DNA of 64,000 nucleotides from Anaerolineae bacterium (GTDB lineage Bacteria; Chloroflexota; Anaerolineae; 4572-78; J111): NCBI GenBank assembly GCA_016931895.1, contig JAFGDY010000011.1, positions 1 to 64,000 of the forward strand, read 5' to 3'. Shown piece by piece: positions 7,820 to 16,334 of this stretch (position 1 is its first letter; each line of letters starts with the position of its first letter). The notes under the pieces were generated by a model. It saw only the letters and a program-made list of their open reading frames with translations, ran no database searches and was not told where the DNA came from. The position numbers and the translations under genes were made by a program.

Positions 7820-8521
7820 TTAATCTCGACCGGCCCACAAATTATACATAGCCTGGTAAGCATCTTTAGCTTCAGCCGGTAGATTTTCAACAGAGAGCAT
7901 TATTTCAGCCAGAATTAGTTCAGAGTTGGGCAACTTTTTTTGCCAAAGCCAAGTAGGATTGAGCCAGAAATTGGGTAAAACCGTAGCGTGATAGATGCCA
8001 TCGTTATTTAGTAGAGCGGGACGATACACGTTGTCTTCCCTTAAAATAAAAAACTCTACCTGTTCCTGATGAGGTCGGGGGTCAATAAGCCAATATTCAC
8101 GGACGCCGGCTCGTTCATATTCGGTGAATTTATGAACCCGATCTTCGGTCACGCTGCCAGGGGAAATGATTTCAATGACCAAATCTGGCCCTCCTTCAAA
8201 CTTTCGGGACGTCAGTTGAGAGAGGTTTTTATGGCTAATAAAAATAATATCCGGCTCACGAGAAGGGCCATCGGGCCAGAGTCTGACTTCAAACGGGGCA
8301 AAACGTAAAGTGCCTAAATTAAAAAATTGGATAAATGAATGCAAAAGCTTACTCAAAAACAGGACGAGTTCTTGATGTCTGTCGAGCGGGGGCATATAGA
8401 TAATAACCTCTCCCTCTACCCATTCCATGATATTGGAATCGCTGGCAAATTTTAGATATTCGGCATAGCTCATTTTGAGGCGTTGGGGAATCAATTCTGT
8501 TGGCGCTGCCACTGTAACCAT
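7820..8521 (-). CDS. Uma2-family putative endonuclease-like protein
   Basis: A 233-residue protein of the Uma2 (DUF820) family, which has a PD-(D/E)XK nuclease-like fold and unclear role. The motifs are EWVEGEVIIYMPP, REPDIIFIS, GGPDLVIEIISPGSV, EDRVHKFTEYERAGVREYW and LIDP. The Glu-Pro-Asp and Glu-Ile-Ile-Ser strands carry the presumed metal ligands and are intact. The family is greatly expanded in cyanobacteria and Chloroflexota. It lies opposite to its neighbours, between the lipoprotein and the MFS gene, and a TATAAT (8557-8562, minus) 35 bp upstream may be its own -10 box. It looks like an independent insertion rather than part of the transport unit. Confidence 0.85.
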   Translation of the reverse strand: MVTVAAPTELIPQRLKMSYAEYLKFASDSNIMEWVEGEVIIYMPPLDRHQELVLFLSKLLHSFIQFFNLGTLRFAPFEVRLWPDGPSREPDIIFISHKNLSQLTSRKFEGGPDLVIEIISPGSVTEDRVHKFTEYERAGVREYWLIDPRPHQEQVEFFILREDNVYRPALLNNDGIYHATVLPNFWLNPTWLWQKKLPNSELILAEIMLSVENLPAEAKDAYQAMYNLWAGRD

Positions 8522-8661
8522 TTTATCATACTCCCATAAACAAACCCTACAGTGATATTATACTTTACTTCCCTAAAATGTGAAAGAGAATTTTCAAAAC
8601 GCTTTGTCATTGCTGTAAGTTTTATTTACAATTGATTTGATAATTTCTTACCAGGTATTCC

Positions 8662-10203
8662 ATGCAACAGACTGCCATCACCCCTAAAAGTACCGCCCAT
8701 GCCTATCTGGTTCTGGCCCTGGTGGCCTTTGGCGTGTTCATCGCCGCCGACGACCTGACCGTCATCTCCACCATGCTGCCCCGAATGATCTTTGACTTTG
8801 AGATTCCCATGCCCTCCGGCCTGGACGACGCCTCGTGGATTGTGTCCAGTTATCTTATTACGCACGTAGTGGCCATGCCTTTGTTTGGCCGCATTTCCGA
8901 TATCTACGGGCGGCGGTTTGTGTTTATAACCTGCATGCTCATTTTTGCCGTGGGGTCGTTGATGGTGGCCCAGGCCGGTCAACTCAACTTTCTTATTTTT
9001 TCGCGCGTGGTGCAGGCCATTGGGGGCGGCGGGGTGGTGCCGGTGGCCATGGCCGTGGTGGGCGACGTTTTTCCCGTTGAGCGCCGGGCTTTTGCCCTGG
9101 GCCTCTTGGGCGCGGTAGACACGCTGGGCTGGATTATCGGCCCGCTGTACGGCGCGTTTTGGGTGCGCTTTTTCACCTGGCATTGGCAGTTTTATATCAA
9201 CATTCCTATTAGCCTGCTGGCTATGGCCGCCGCCTGGTTCCTGTTGAGCTATTCGGCGCGCCAAAAAACAGCAGCAGCTTCGTTGGATTGGCCGGGGGCG
9301 GTATTTTTGAGTATCGCCCTGACCCTGCTCAATATTGGCCTGGCCAAAAGCGGGGGGCAGGCCGCCAGTGGGCCGGTGTTTGATTTTGCCGCCGGTCAAG
9401 CCCTGCGGCCCACCTGGCAAAGAATTGCGCCTTATCTGCTGGGCGGCAGCCTGGCTCTGTTGATTTTTATCTGGGTTGAGCGGCGGGCCAGCCGGCCCTT
9501 GCTTGACCTGCGTATGTTTCGCTTGAGCAATTTCACCATTGCCTGCCTGATCAATTTTGTGGTGGGCTTTGTGCTGATTATGGCCATGGTGGCCGTGCCG
9601 CTTTTTGTCAATGCCGTTTTGGCCCAAGGCGCCACCATTGACGAAATGATCAAAGCGGCGGCAGTGGGCAGCGGCCAAATTCTGTCGGCGTTGACGGTGG
9701 CTATGGCCGTGATGTCGGTAGTGGGCGGCTGGTTGTGCGGCCGGTTTGGCTACCGCTGGCCTACCATTGCCGGCCTGCTGTTGCTGGGCCTTGGCTTTTT
9801 GATGATGAATACCTGGTCGCCAGCGATTACCTTTGAGCGTATGGCCTGGCATCTTTTGGTGACGGGCATGGGTTTTGGCCTGGTTATTGCCCCGGTGGGA
9901 ACGGCCGTAATTAATGCGGTGCAGGCAAAGGAGCGGGGCATTGCCTCGGGGTTGGTTTTGATTTTGCGACTGATGGGCATGAGCGTGGGGTTATCGAGCC
10001 TGACCGCCTGGGGCCTGCACCGCTTTGACGTGTTGAGCCGGCCCTACACCATCGCCGAAATTGGGCCGCACATTGGCCCGATCACGGCCCGGATTTTAAC
10101 CGAAATCTTTTTGGCCTCGGCCATGTTTGCCCTGCTGGCCATTGGCCTGGCCGTTATTTTGGGCCCGGATAAAGCGGGCCGGGACGAAAAACAAGCAAAG
10201 TGA
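8662..10203 (+). CDS. MFS exporter, DHA2/EmrB type with 14 predicted TM segments
   Basis: A 513-residue inner-membrane transporter. The first helix has FIAADDLTVISTMLPRM, motif A is GRISDIYGRRFVF, and motif C-like glycines occur near GAVDTLGWIIGP. Length and extra helices around residues 205-285 fit the 14-helix DHA2 family, which includes QacA/EmrB drug pumps and mycobacterial Rv1410/P55. Because an LppX/LprG-like lipoprotein gene lies just upstream on the same strand, a lipid-export role like Rv1410 is an attractive inference; a plain drug exporter is the alternative. A weak ribosome site (caggt) precedes the ATG. Confidence 0.85.
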   Translation: MQQTAITPKSTAHAYLVLALVAFGVFIAADDLTVISTMLPRMIFDFEIPMPSGLDDASWIVSSYLITHVVAMPLFGRISDIYGRRFVFITCMLIFAVGSLMVAQAGQLNFLIFSRVVQAIGGGGVVPVAMAVVGDVFPVERRAFALGLLGAVDTLGWIIGPLYGAFWVRFFTWHWQFYINIPISLLAMAAAWFLLSYSARQKTAAASLDWPGAVFLSIALTLLNIGLAKSGGQAASGPVFDFAAGQALRPTWQRIAPYLLGGSLALLIFIWVERRASRPLLDLRMFRLSNFTIACLINFVVGFVLIMAMVAVPLFVNAVLAQGATIDEMIKAAAVGSGQILSALTVAMAVMSVVGGWLCGRFGYRWPTIAGLLLLGLGFLMMNTWSPAITFERMAWHLLVTGMGFGLVIAPVGTAVINAVQAKERGIASGLVLILRLMGMSVGLSSLTAWGLHRFDVLSRPYTIAEIGPHIGPITARILTEIFLASAMFALLAIGLAVILGPDKAGRDEKQAK

Positions 10204-10208
10204 AGGCA

Positions 10209-10237
10209 CTATACTTCTGGCCTAAATCGGGTATAAT
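10209..10237 (+). promoter_or_regulatory. Possible promoter and leader before the DUF3352 gene
   Basis: A TATAAT stands at 10232-10237; the -35 region is weak (actata around 10209). If used, it gives a leader of about 170 nt before the next gene. I see no riboswitch in that leader, only a loose hairpin near 10255-10295. Confidence 0.3.
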
Positions 10238-10416
10238 ACATAAAGCTGTTTGTCTGGTAAGCGGCTGCTGGGGGATGCGGAAGCAGACTCCTCTTTGATC
10301 CAAAAGCCACCTATCAGCCCATCGGCCCATCGGAATAATTGTTTTCCCATTTCTGATCCCTGGCAGCGGAGAGTGGGTTTTTATTAAAGTCATACTATTT
10401 AACAAGGAGTCATAAA

Positions 10417-12105
10417 ATGGATAAAAACAAAAAAACAATGATCGGCGTTGGGATAGGTCTTCTGGTGTTATTGGCCTGCTGCGTGTGCTTGCTCCTGGGG
10501 GTGGGCGTGTATATGTATCAAGAGGAGCTGATGGCGTGGTTGGGTCTGGCCCCGTCGCAAAAAGTGGCCCGGCTGCTGCCGGAAGACACGCAGTTTTATA
10601 TGTCGCTCAATCCCAACCTCCAGAACGTGCCTGGGTATCAAAACCTGGAAAAGTTATACCTGGATAATCCCGACGTGCGGGCCGTGCTGGATGAATTTGA
10701 AAATAATGTAAAAGATGAAGTCAACATTACCTTTGCCGATGATATAAAACCCTGGTTAGGCCCGGAGGTGGTGCTGGCCATACCGGATTTGGTTGGGGCC
10801 ATGGAAGGCGCATCTGGAACCCCGCCTCTGGTCATTGCGGCCCAAACAACCAACCAGGCCGCCTCGGATAGTTTTATCAAAAAATTAATGGACAGCGCGG
10901 CCCAGGATAACGAACCGTTTACCGATGAAGTTTACCAGGAGGTCACTTTACACGTTCAAGACCAGGGCAATGATCAATTGATTGTGTCCACCTTTGACGA
11001 GCTGGTGGTGATTGCCAGCAACGACCAATTGGTCAAGGGCATGATTGACAAAGCCAAAGGCAAAAGCGAGCAGCCCTCGCTGGTTGAAAACGAACGTTTT
11101 AAGAAAATTACGGCTGAACTGCCGGCAGAGGCGGTGGCCACTGTGTACGTGCAGCTCTCCGGCCTGTTTGAGGCGGCCTTGCAAGAAAGCGCTTTTGAAC
11201 TGCCGTCTGAATCAACCAAAGACTTGCAGGCGTTTGAGGCGGTAGCCATGGCCGGCACGCTGCAACCCGATGGCATTCAGCTTGACGCCGTTGTGACCTA
11301 CGATGCCGCCAAAATGAGTGAACAGATGAAAGCCTCGCTGAGCCAACCGGCCTCGCCCAACGCTGTTTTGGGCGACATCCCCGCCGACGCGCTATTTGTG
11401 TACAATGCCAATAATTTGAACAATCTTTGGCAGCAAACCAAAAAAAGCCTGGAGTCCACCCCTGATTTTGCCGAAGGCATCCAAGACCTGGAAGAAGAGA
11501 TGGGCTTTAGCTTTGACGAGGATATTTTTGGCTGGATGACGGGCGAATTTGCCGTGGTGTTGCTGGAAGTCCCCCCACCCGATGAATATTCTCCGCCGTT
11601 GGGAGGGTACGCCTTGATTGGCACGGATAACGTGGACAACGCTCGCCAGCGGGTGGACAAAGTAATGGCCTCTTTTGAAGAGCAGGGCATGGCCGGCCCC
11701 ATAGAAACCGCCACCGTTGACGGCCTGGAAGTGAAAATCTTGCGAGATTATAACGAGCAAATTCAGGGCGGTTATGGTTTTTACAAAAACTACTTTTTGC
11801 TGGCCTACCTGGAAGATAGTATCAAAGCCGTTGCTTCGGCTTCCCAAAATTCGCTCACAGCCAGTAGCAACTTCAAAGCCATTCAAAATCGTTTGCCGGG
11901 CAAAAACAACGGCTACCTTTACGCCGATCTCGATCAGATACAGCGGCTCATAGAAGATCAGTTGAGCGATTACGAACGGGAAGATTATGAAAAGAACGTG
12001 CGCCCTTTTATCACGCCTATTCACGCTATTGGTGTGGCCAGCAGCGCCGAGGGCCTTGAGCAGGGCGTCAGCAAAGGCGTGTTTTTTATTCTGATTTCCG
12101 AATGA
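10417..12105 (+). CDS. DUF3352-domain membrane-anchored protein
   Basis: A 562-residue protein with one N-terminal membrane anchor (residues 8-33, rich in Leu, Val and Cys) and a long extracytoplasmic DUF3352 region. Family traits are LLPEDTQFYMSLNP, FADDIKPWLGPEVVLAIPD, the mid-domain DIPADALFVYNANN, and DEDIFGWMTGEFAVVLL. The function of the family is not known; it is common in Chloroflexota and cyanobacteria. The start is well supported by aaggagt 7 nt before the ATG. A stem-loop (12124-12171) follows the stop by 18 bp. The acidic, repeat-like two-lobed build is seen directly; no enzymatic motif is visible. Confidence 0.82.
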   Translation: MDKNKKTMIGVGIGLLVLLACCVCLLLGVGVYMYQEELMAWLGLAPSQKVARLLPEDTQFYMSLNPNLQNVPGYQNLEKLYLDNPDVRAVLDEFENNVKDEVNITFADDIKPWLGPEVVLAIPDLVGAMEGASGTPPLVIAAQTTNQAASDSFIKKLMDSAAQDNEPFTDEVYQEVTLHVQDQGNDQLIVSTFDELVVIASNDQLVKGMIDKAKGKSEQPSLVENERFKKITAELPAEAVATVYVQLSGLFEAALQESAFELPSESTKDLQAFEAVAMAGTLQPDGIQLDAVVTYDAAKMSEQMKASLSQPASPNAVLGDIPADALFVYNANNLNNLWQQTKKSLESTPDFAEGIQDLEEEMGFSFDEDIFGWMTGEFAVVLLEVPPPDEYSPPLGGYALIGTDNVDNARQRVDKVMASFEEQGMAGPIETATVDGLEVKILRDYNEQIQGGYGFYKNYFLLAYLEDSIKAVASASQNSLTASSNFKAIQNRLPGKNNGYLYADLDQIQRLIEDQLSDYEREDYEKNVRPFITPIHAIGVASSAEGLEQGVSKGVFFILISE

Positions 12106-12123
12106 TACTGTTTTGAGGAAGCC

Positions 12124-12171
12124 AGACCCTAAAGGTGGGCGAACCTATGATTCCGCCCACCTTTAGAGTCT
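12124..12171. terminator. Strong hairpin after the DUF3352 gene, REP-related
   Basis: Arms 12124-12141 and 12154-12171 pair over 18 bp with one mismatch around a 12-nt loop. The arm begins agaccctaaaggt, the same as the palindrome at 533-565. No clear T-run follows, so it may be a REP-type repeat doubling as a terminator. Confidence 0.6.
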
Positions 12172-12223
12172 TCAAACCTCAATGTTGTAATCCTAATTTT
12201 TTAAAGGTATTGGAGGATAAAGC

Positions 12224-13768
12224 TTGAGAGTATTATTAGCCAGCCCCGAGTCTGGGGTTTGGAATAGTCGCAAACACATCCACATGGGTCTGGGTTACCT
12301 GGCCGGTGCCCTGCTGGCCCATGGTTATGATGTTGAAATCTGGGATGCGGCGGTTGAGGAGTCCGCGGAAACCCTGGCCGAAAAACTAAAGCGCGACCAC
12401 TTTGACGTGGTTGGCCTTTCTGCGCCCACGCCCCTGATCAACGCCGCCTGGGCAGCAGCCAAAATTGCCAAACAACATGGCGCCATCACCATTCTGGGCG
12501 GGCCGCACCTGACCCTGCGCCCGCACGAATCAATGGAAAAGGAGCAGGTTGACCTGGTGGTGCGCGGCGAAGGCGAGTACACCATTATTGAAATTTTACA
12601 AGCCCTGGAAAAAGAGCAAAAAATAAGCGGCGGATTGTCGAACCTGAACCACAACCCGTTAATGAATAATGCTCAATCTTTCATTAATAATTCACCATTC
12701 ACAATTCACCATTCACCATTATTTACCCCGGAAGCCGGCTGGGGCAATATTTTGGGCCTGTCGTGGCGTAACAAAACGGGCAAAATCATTCATAATCTGG
12801 ACCGCCCTTTGCCCGACGACCTGGACGCGATCCCCTTTCCGGCCCATCACCTGTTCAAAATTGAGCGTTATACCAATCTCAACCCCCTCACCGATGGCCT
12901 GGACATGAACGCCCGCGCCTATACCGTTGTTACTTCGCGGGGGTGCCCCTACAAGTGCACCTACTGTTCCAAACCCGTTACCGGCGATACCTGGCGCGGG
13001 CGCAGCATTGACAACGTGATTGCCGAATGGCAGTGGCTGGTGCATGATTTAAAGGCCACCGAAATTGGCATTACCGACGACATTTGGAACCTGGACAGAG
13101 AGCGGGCTAAAGATTTGTGCCGGGCGCTGATCAAGGCCAAGCTGAATCACGTGCCCTGGGTTACCATCCACGGCATGAAGGTCAACAACACCGACCAGGA
13201 GCTGTTTCAATTGATGAAGCAGGCCGGCTGCAGACGGGTTGGTTTTGGTGTGGAAAACGGCGACGACTGGATGCTGCGCCACGTGATCAAAAAAGGCCAA
13301 ACCGTGCAAATGGTGCGCGATGCTTTTCAGTGGGCCAAAAAAGCCAAACTGCAAACCATGGGCTTTTTTATTTTTGGCATGCCCGGCGAAACCGAAGCGT
13401 CAATGGAAAAGACCATTCAACTGGCCCTGGAGCTGGACCCCGACCTGGCTCACTTTTTGTTGGCCGCGCCCTTCCCCGGCACCGAAATGTGGGATACCCT
13501 GAAACAGCACGGCAACGTTTTCTCCGACGACATGGACTGGTCTCAACTGGCCATTCAAGACGATAAAGCCCACTTTGCTTTTGGCGACCTGGACAAGGAG
13601 ACCGTTGAGCGCAAGTGGCACGAAGCGCACCGCCGCTTTTACCTGCGCCCCAAACGCATTGCCCGCATTGCCACCCGCAAAGACACCTGGCAGCGTTTCC
13701 CATACTACCTCAAAACCGCAGCCAATATGCTGCTTGGCCTGGGCGAACGAGAGAAAGCTGTGGCATGA
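12224..13768 (+). CDS. B12-binding domain radical SAM protein, paralogue 2
   Basis: A 514-residue enzyme with the same build as the one at 5487: B12-type Rossmann domain (HMGLGYLAGAL, ITILGGPHLT, VVRGEGEY), then a radical SAM core with Cys241, Cys245 and Cys248 in RGCPYKCTYC, and the shared tail VERKWHEAHRRFYLRP. It starts at a TTG with ggagg 7 nt upstream. Residues about 147-165 have no counterpart in the paralogue and are encoded by a TTCACCATT-type repeat inserted in frame between the two domains. The stop overlaps the start of the SGNH hydrolase gene (ATGA), so the two products are probably made together. The substrate is unknown; a methylation or carbon-skeleton change on a lipid or small molecule is the family expectation. 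Confidence 0.87.
   Translation: MRVLLASPESGVWNSRKHIHMGLGYLAGALLAHGYDVEIWDAAVEESAETLAEKLKRDHFDVVGLSAPTPLINAAWAAAKIAKQHGAITILGGPHLTLRPHESMEKEQVDLVVRGEGEYTIIEILQALEKEQKISGGLSNLNHNPLMNNAQSFINNSPFTIHHSPLFTPEAGWGNILGLSWRNKTGKIIHNLDRPLPDDLDAIPFPAHHLFKIERYTNLNPLTDGLDMNARAYTVVTSRGCPYKCTYCSKPVTGDTWRGRSIDNVIAEWQWLVHDLKATEIGITDDIWNLDRERAKDLCRALIKAKLNHVPWVTIHGMKVNNTDQELFQLMKQAGCRRVGFGVENGDDWMLRHVIKKGQTVQMVRDAFQWAKKAKLQTMGFFIFGMPGETEASMEKTIQLALELDPDLAHFLLAAPFPGTEMWDTLKQHGNVFSDDMDWSQLAIQDDKAHFAFGDLDKETVERKWHEAHRRFYLRPKRIARIATRKDTWQRFPYYLKTAANMLLGLGEREKAVA
12691..12720 (+). repeat. Short TTCACCATT-type direct repeats inside a gene
   Basis: Four copies of a 7-8 nt unit (ttcaccat, tcacaat, tcaccat, tcaccatt) run in frame through the linker of the B12 radical SAM gene, preceded by A/T-rich sequence with inverted character (aatgaataat, ttcattaataa). 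The block looks like an inserted short repeat rather than ancestral coding sequence. Confidence 0.7.
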
Positions 13769-15048
13769 AAGTCTCCAAGTCCGGTCCGTTACAAATAGCT
13801 CGCGCTATCCTGGGGCGGGTCGCCCTGATCTTGTTTGGCCTGTCCACAGCCTTACTTTTAGCCGAAATTGTTTTGCGCTTCATTCCGGAAAGGATACTTT
13901 ATCCCCTGGTATTTAAAAACGAAGAGGGGTGGCGGATATACCAGGTTGACGAAAATATTGGCTGGGTGCTGCGGCCTAATCTTAACACTACTTCCCGCAC
14001 CGACGATGGCCTTATTTTTAAAATTACCACCAACAGCCACGGCCTGCGCGACACTGAAACAGCTTACCCAAAGGCGCCGGGGGTTTACCGGATTTTGTTA
14101 TTAGGCGATTCTTTCCCCGAAGCCCGGCAGGTGGACCTGGCCGACGCATTTCCCTCCGTTCTGGAAAATTGTCTCAATCAGCATAGCTCTCAGCCTGTTG
14201 AGGTGATCAATACCGGCGTATCGGGTTACACCCTGAGTGATGAATATCTTTTTTACCAAACCGAAGGCGTTAAATATAACCCAGATTTGGTTCTGGTAAC
14301 AATTTATACCGGCAACGATATATCTGAGCTAGACCGTTATGAGAGCGTGATGTTGCAAATTGCCGGGGCCTATCGTTTTGAACTGGCAAACGGCCGGCTT
14401 ACCCGTCGCTGGATAAGTTGGGCCAAGCCCGACCAGCCCCTTTCGGCCCCGGAGCAATTTCTGCGGCAATATTCTGTTCTTTACAAAACTCTTGCCCACC
14501 CCCACTCCAAAATAAAAGCCTACCTGGAGCGCCAGTTTGACCCACCCGTGACCGCGGCGCCGTTTTATCCGCCGCCGCCCCTGCCGCCCTGGGAATATTT
14601 TGTGCACGCCCACGACTTTTTGCACAATCCCAAAACTCCGCCAATTCTGGTGGAGCTTTGGCCGGTCTACGAGGCTTTGCTTGATGTTTTATACCAAGAC
14701 ACCCAAACCAATGGGCATAAGCTGGCCTTTGTGCTTATTCCCAATAAACAACAGGCCGATTTGGCAGTGCGCGAAGAAACCATTTTTGAGCTGTCCAAAG
14801 TTTACCTTGAACAAGAAACAGTAGCCTGGGACTTAGACCACCAGCCAAACCAAACCATCATCAAGGCCCTGAACCGCCGCGGTTTACCCGTTTTGGATTT
14901 ACTGCCCGGGTTTCAGGCCCACGACCAAACAAACGATAAAATGTTATATTATGACCAGGACCTTCATTTTAATAAAGCCGGGCATCGCCTGGCCGCCAAC
15001 TTGCTGTGCCAATGGTTGGTTGATGGTCAACAAGTGCCTATTAGATGA
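13765..15048 (+). CDS. Membrane-anchored SGNH/GDSL-type hydrolase
   Basis: A 427-residue protein. I start it at the ATG at 13765, which overlaps the previous stop (ATGA). It has an N-terminal membrane segment (residues about 12-36) and then an SGNH fold: the nucleophile block [10 protein letters not shown] (Ser116), a Gly-containing block [13 protein letters not shown], an Asn block VTIYTGNDI, and a C-terminal catalytic Asp/His block [11 protein letters not shown]. Such hydrolases or transferases often move acyl groups on sugars or lipids at the outer face. It lies between two radical SAM genes with 4-bp overlaps on both sides, so the three products are likely one pathway. The precise substrate cannot be read from sequence. 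Confidence 0.85.
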   Translation: MKVSKSGPLQIARAILGRVALILFGLSTALLLAEIVLRFIPERILYPLVFKNEEGWRIYQVDENIGWVLRPNLNTTSRTDDGLIFKITTNSHGLRDTETAYPKAPGVYRILLLGDSFPEARQVDLADAFPSVLENCLNQHSSQPVEVINTGVSGYTLSDEYLFYQTEGVKYNPDLVLVTIYTGNDISELDRYESVMLQIAGAYRFELANGRLTRRWISWAKPDQPLSAPEQFLRQYSVLYKTLAHPHSKIKAYLERQFDPPVTAAPFYPPPPLPPWEYFVHAHDFLHNPKTPPILVELWPVYEALLDVLYQDTQTNGHKLAFVLIPNKQQADLAVREETIFELSKVYLEQETVAWDLDHQPNQTIIKALNRRGLPVLDLLPGFQAHDQTNDKMLYYDQDLHFNKAGHRLAANLLCQWLVDGQQVPIR

Positions 15049-16127
15049 TGTTAAAACTTTTACCCAAAATCCCCCTATATTGGGCCTTTCGCCGCTTTGG
15101 CCGGCCAATGGTTCTGCCGTTTTCCATTGTGGTCAGCATCAGCTACCGCTGCAACAGCAAATGCAAAACCTGCGACGTGTGGCGCAAACCCAACGACGAT
15201 ATGACCCTGGAAGAGTGGGATAAAACTTTTGCCCGCCTTGGCCGCGGCCCGCTTTATTTCACCTTTACCGGCGGCGAGCCATTTTTGCGTAAAGACACGG
15301 CGGAGATGGCCCTGTCGGCCTACCGGCATTGCCGCCCTTCGGTCATCACCATTCCCACCAATGGCATTTTAACCAAACAGATAATCAATCAGGTTGACCG
15401 CCTGTGCGCGGGCGCGCCTAAAACCAGCGTTGGTATCAATCTATCGTTGGATGAAGTGGGGTCGCGGCATGATCAAATCCGCATGGTGCCAGGCAACTGG
15501 CAGAAGGCCATGAAAACGTGGAAAGAACTCAAGGCTTTGCAAAAGCAACACAAAAATCTGGTGCTCACCACCCATACCGTAATTTCCAATTACAACCTTG
15601 ACCGTTTTTTTGAGATCTACGCCGGGCTGGAGTTCCTGGAACCCGATAGCTACATCACCGAAATTGCCGAGGAGCGGGTTGAACTGGATACGGTGGGTTG
15701 GGAGATCACCCCGCTGGCTGAAAAATATGGGCCGGTGGCCGATTTTCTCAGCCAAAAGGCCCGCGCCCGCCCGGTCAAGGGCTTGGCCAAAATCACCCAG
15801 GCCTTTCGGGCCGAATATTATCAACTGGCCAAACGCACCCTTTATGAGCGTCGCCAGGTGATCCCCTGTTACGCGGGCTGGGCCAGTTGCCAAATTGCGC
15901 CCAATGGCGACGTGTGGAGTTGCTGCATTCGAGCCGAGGCGGTGGGGAATTTGCGGGAAACCAATTATGATCTCCGCCCCATCTGGCGCAGCACGGCCAT
16001 GGCCCAACTCCGCCGCAGCATTTACCAGGGCGAGTGCCACTGCCCCATGGCCAATGCGGCTTATGCCAATATGGTGCTCCATCCCCGCACCACGGCCAAA
16101 GTTGTTGCCACTGTTGTTTCATCTTGA
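15045..16127 (+). CDS. Radical SAM protein with SPASM-like C-terminal cluster domain
   Basis: A 360-residue enzyme. The radical SAM cysteines are Cys36, Cys40 and Cys43 ([13 protein letters not shown]), followed by the SAM-binding [12 protein letters not shown]. The C-terminal part has several more cysteines ([24 protein letters not shown]) of the SPASM/Twitch kind that bind an auxiliary iron-sulfur cluster. This build is shared by MoaA/PqqE-like enzymes that modify peptides, cofactors or small molecules. No precursor peptide gene is visible nearby. It overlaps the SGNH gene by 4 bp and closes the three-gene unit that began at 12224. The inverted repeat at 16189-16240 may end the transcript. 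Confidence 0.87.
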   Translation: MMLKLLPKIPLYWAFRRFGRPMVLPFSIVVSISYRCNSKCKTCDVWRKPNDDMTLEEWDKTFARLGRGPLYFTFTGGEPFLRKDTAEMALSAYRHCRPSVITIPTNGILTKQIINQVDRLCAGAPKTSVGINLSLDEVGSRHDQIRMVPGNWQKAMKTWKELKALQKQHKNLVLTTHTVISNYNLDRFFEIYAGLEFLEPDSYITEIAEERVELDTVGWEITPLAEKYGPVADFLSQKARARPVKGLAKITQAFRAEYYQLAKRTLYERRQVIPCYAGWASCQIAPNGDVWSCCIRAEAVGNLRETNYDLRPIWRSTAMAQLRRSIYQGECHCPMANAAYANMVLHPRTTAKVVATVVSS

Positions 16128-16188
16128 CCGGCCATAGTTTGCTTCATTTTAAGAAATGCTTAAGATTGAGGGTTAGAGAGTAGGAAGT

Positions 16189-16240
16189 AGGGAGTCAGAA
16201 GTAAGGGTTCCAAATTGCTTGCCCCTACTTCTGACTCCCT
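16189..16240. repeat. Inverted repeat after the radical SAM unit
   Basis: Exact 15-bp arms agggagtcagaagta (16189-16203) and its complement (16226-16240), followed by gctttgtttttt. The left side also has agtagg-type short direct repeats, in the style of the GTAGCA elements. It may serve as a terminator for the upstream operon. Confidence 0.65.
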
Positions 16241-16334
16241 GCTTTGTTTTTTAAGGTTAAAAAAGTGAAGGTTTTTTCTAGCCGGGGGTATTGTTTAGCG
16301 TAAAACCACATCCCTTGAAAGTGAGGTCAAGTTA

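Noticed and set aside
8626-9852. Long antisense frame of about 408 codons opposite the MFS gene
   Set aside because: His/Gln-rich, no motifs; it is a shadow of the GC-rich MFS coding strand.
10238-10416. 6S RNA or riboswitch in the DUF3352 leader
   Set aside because: No conserved 6S bubble or riboswitch core could be recognised.
12691-12720. CRISPR-like repeats
   Set aside because: Units are 7-8 nt with no spacers of even length and lie in a coding frame.
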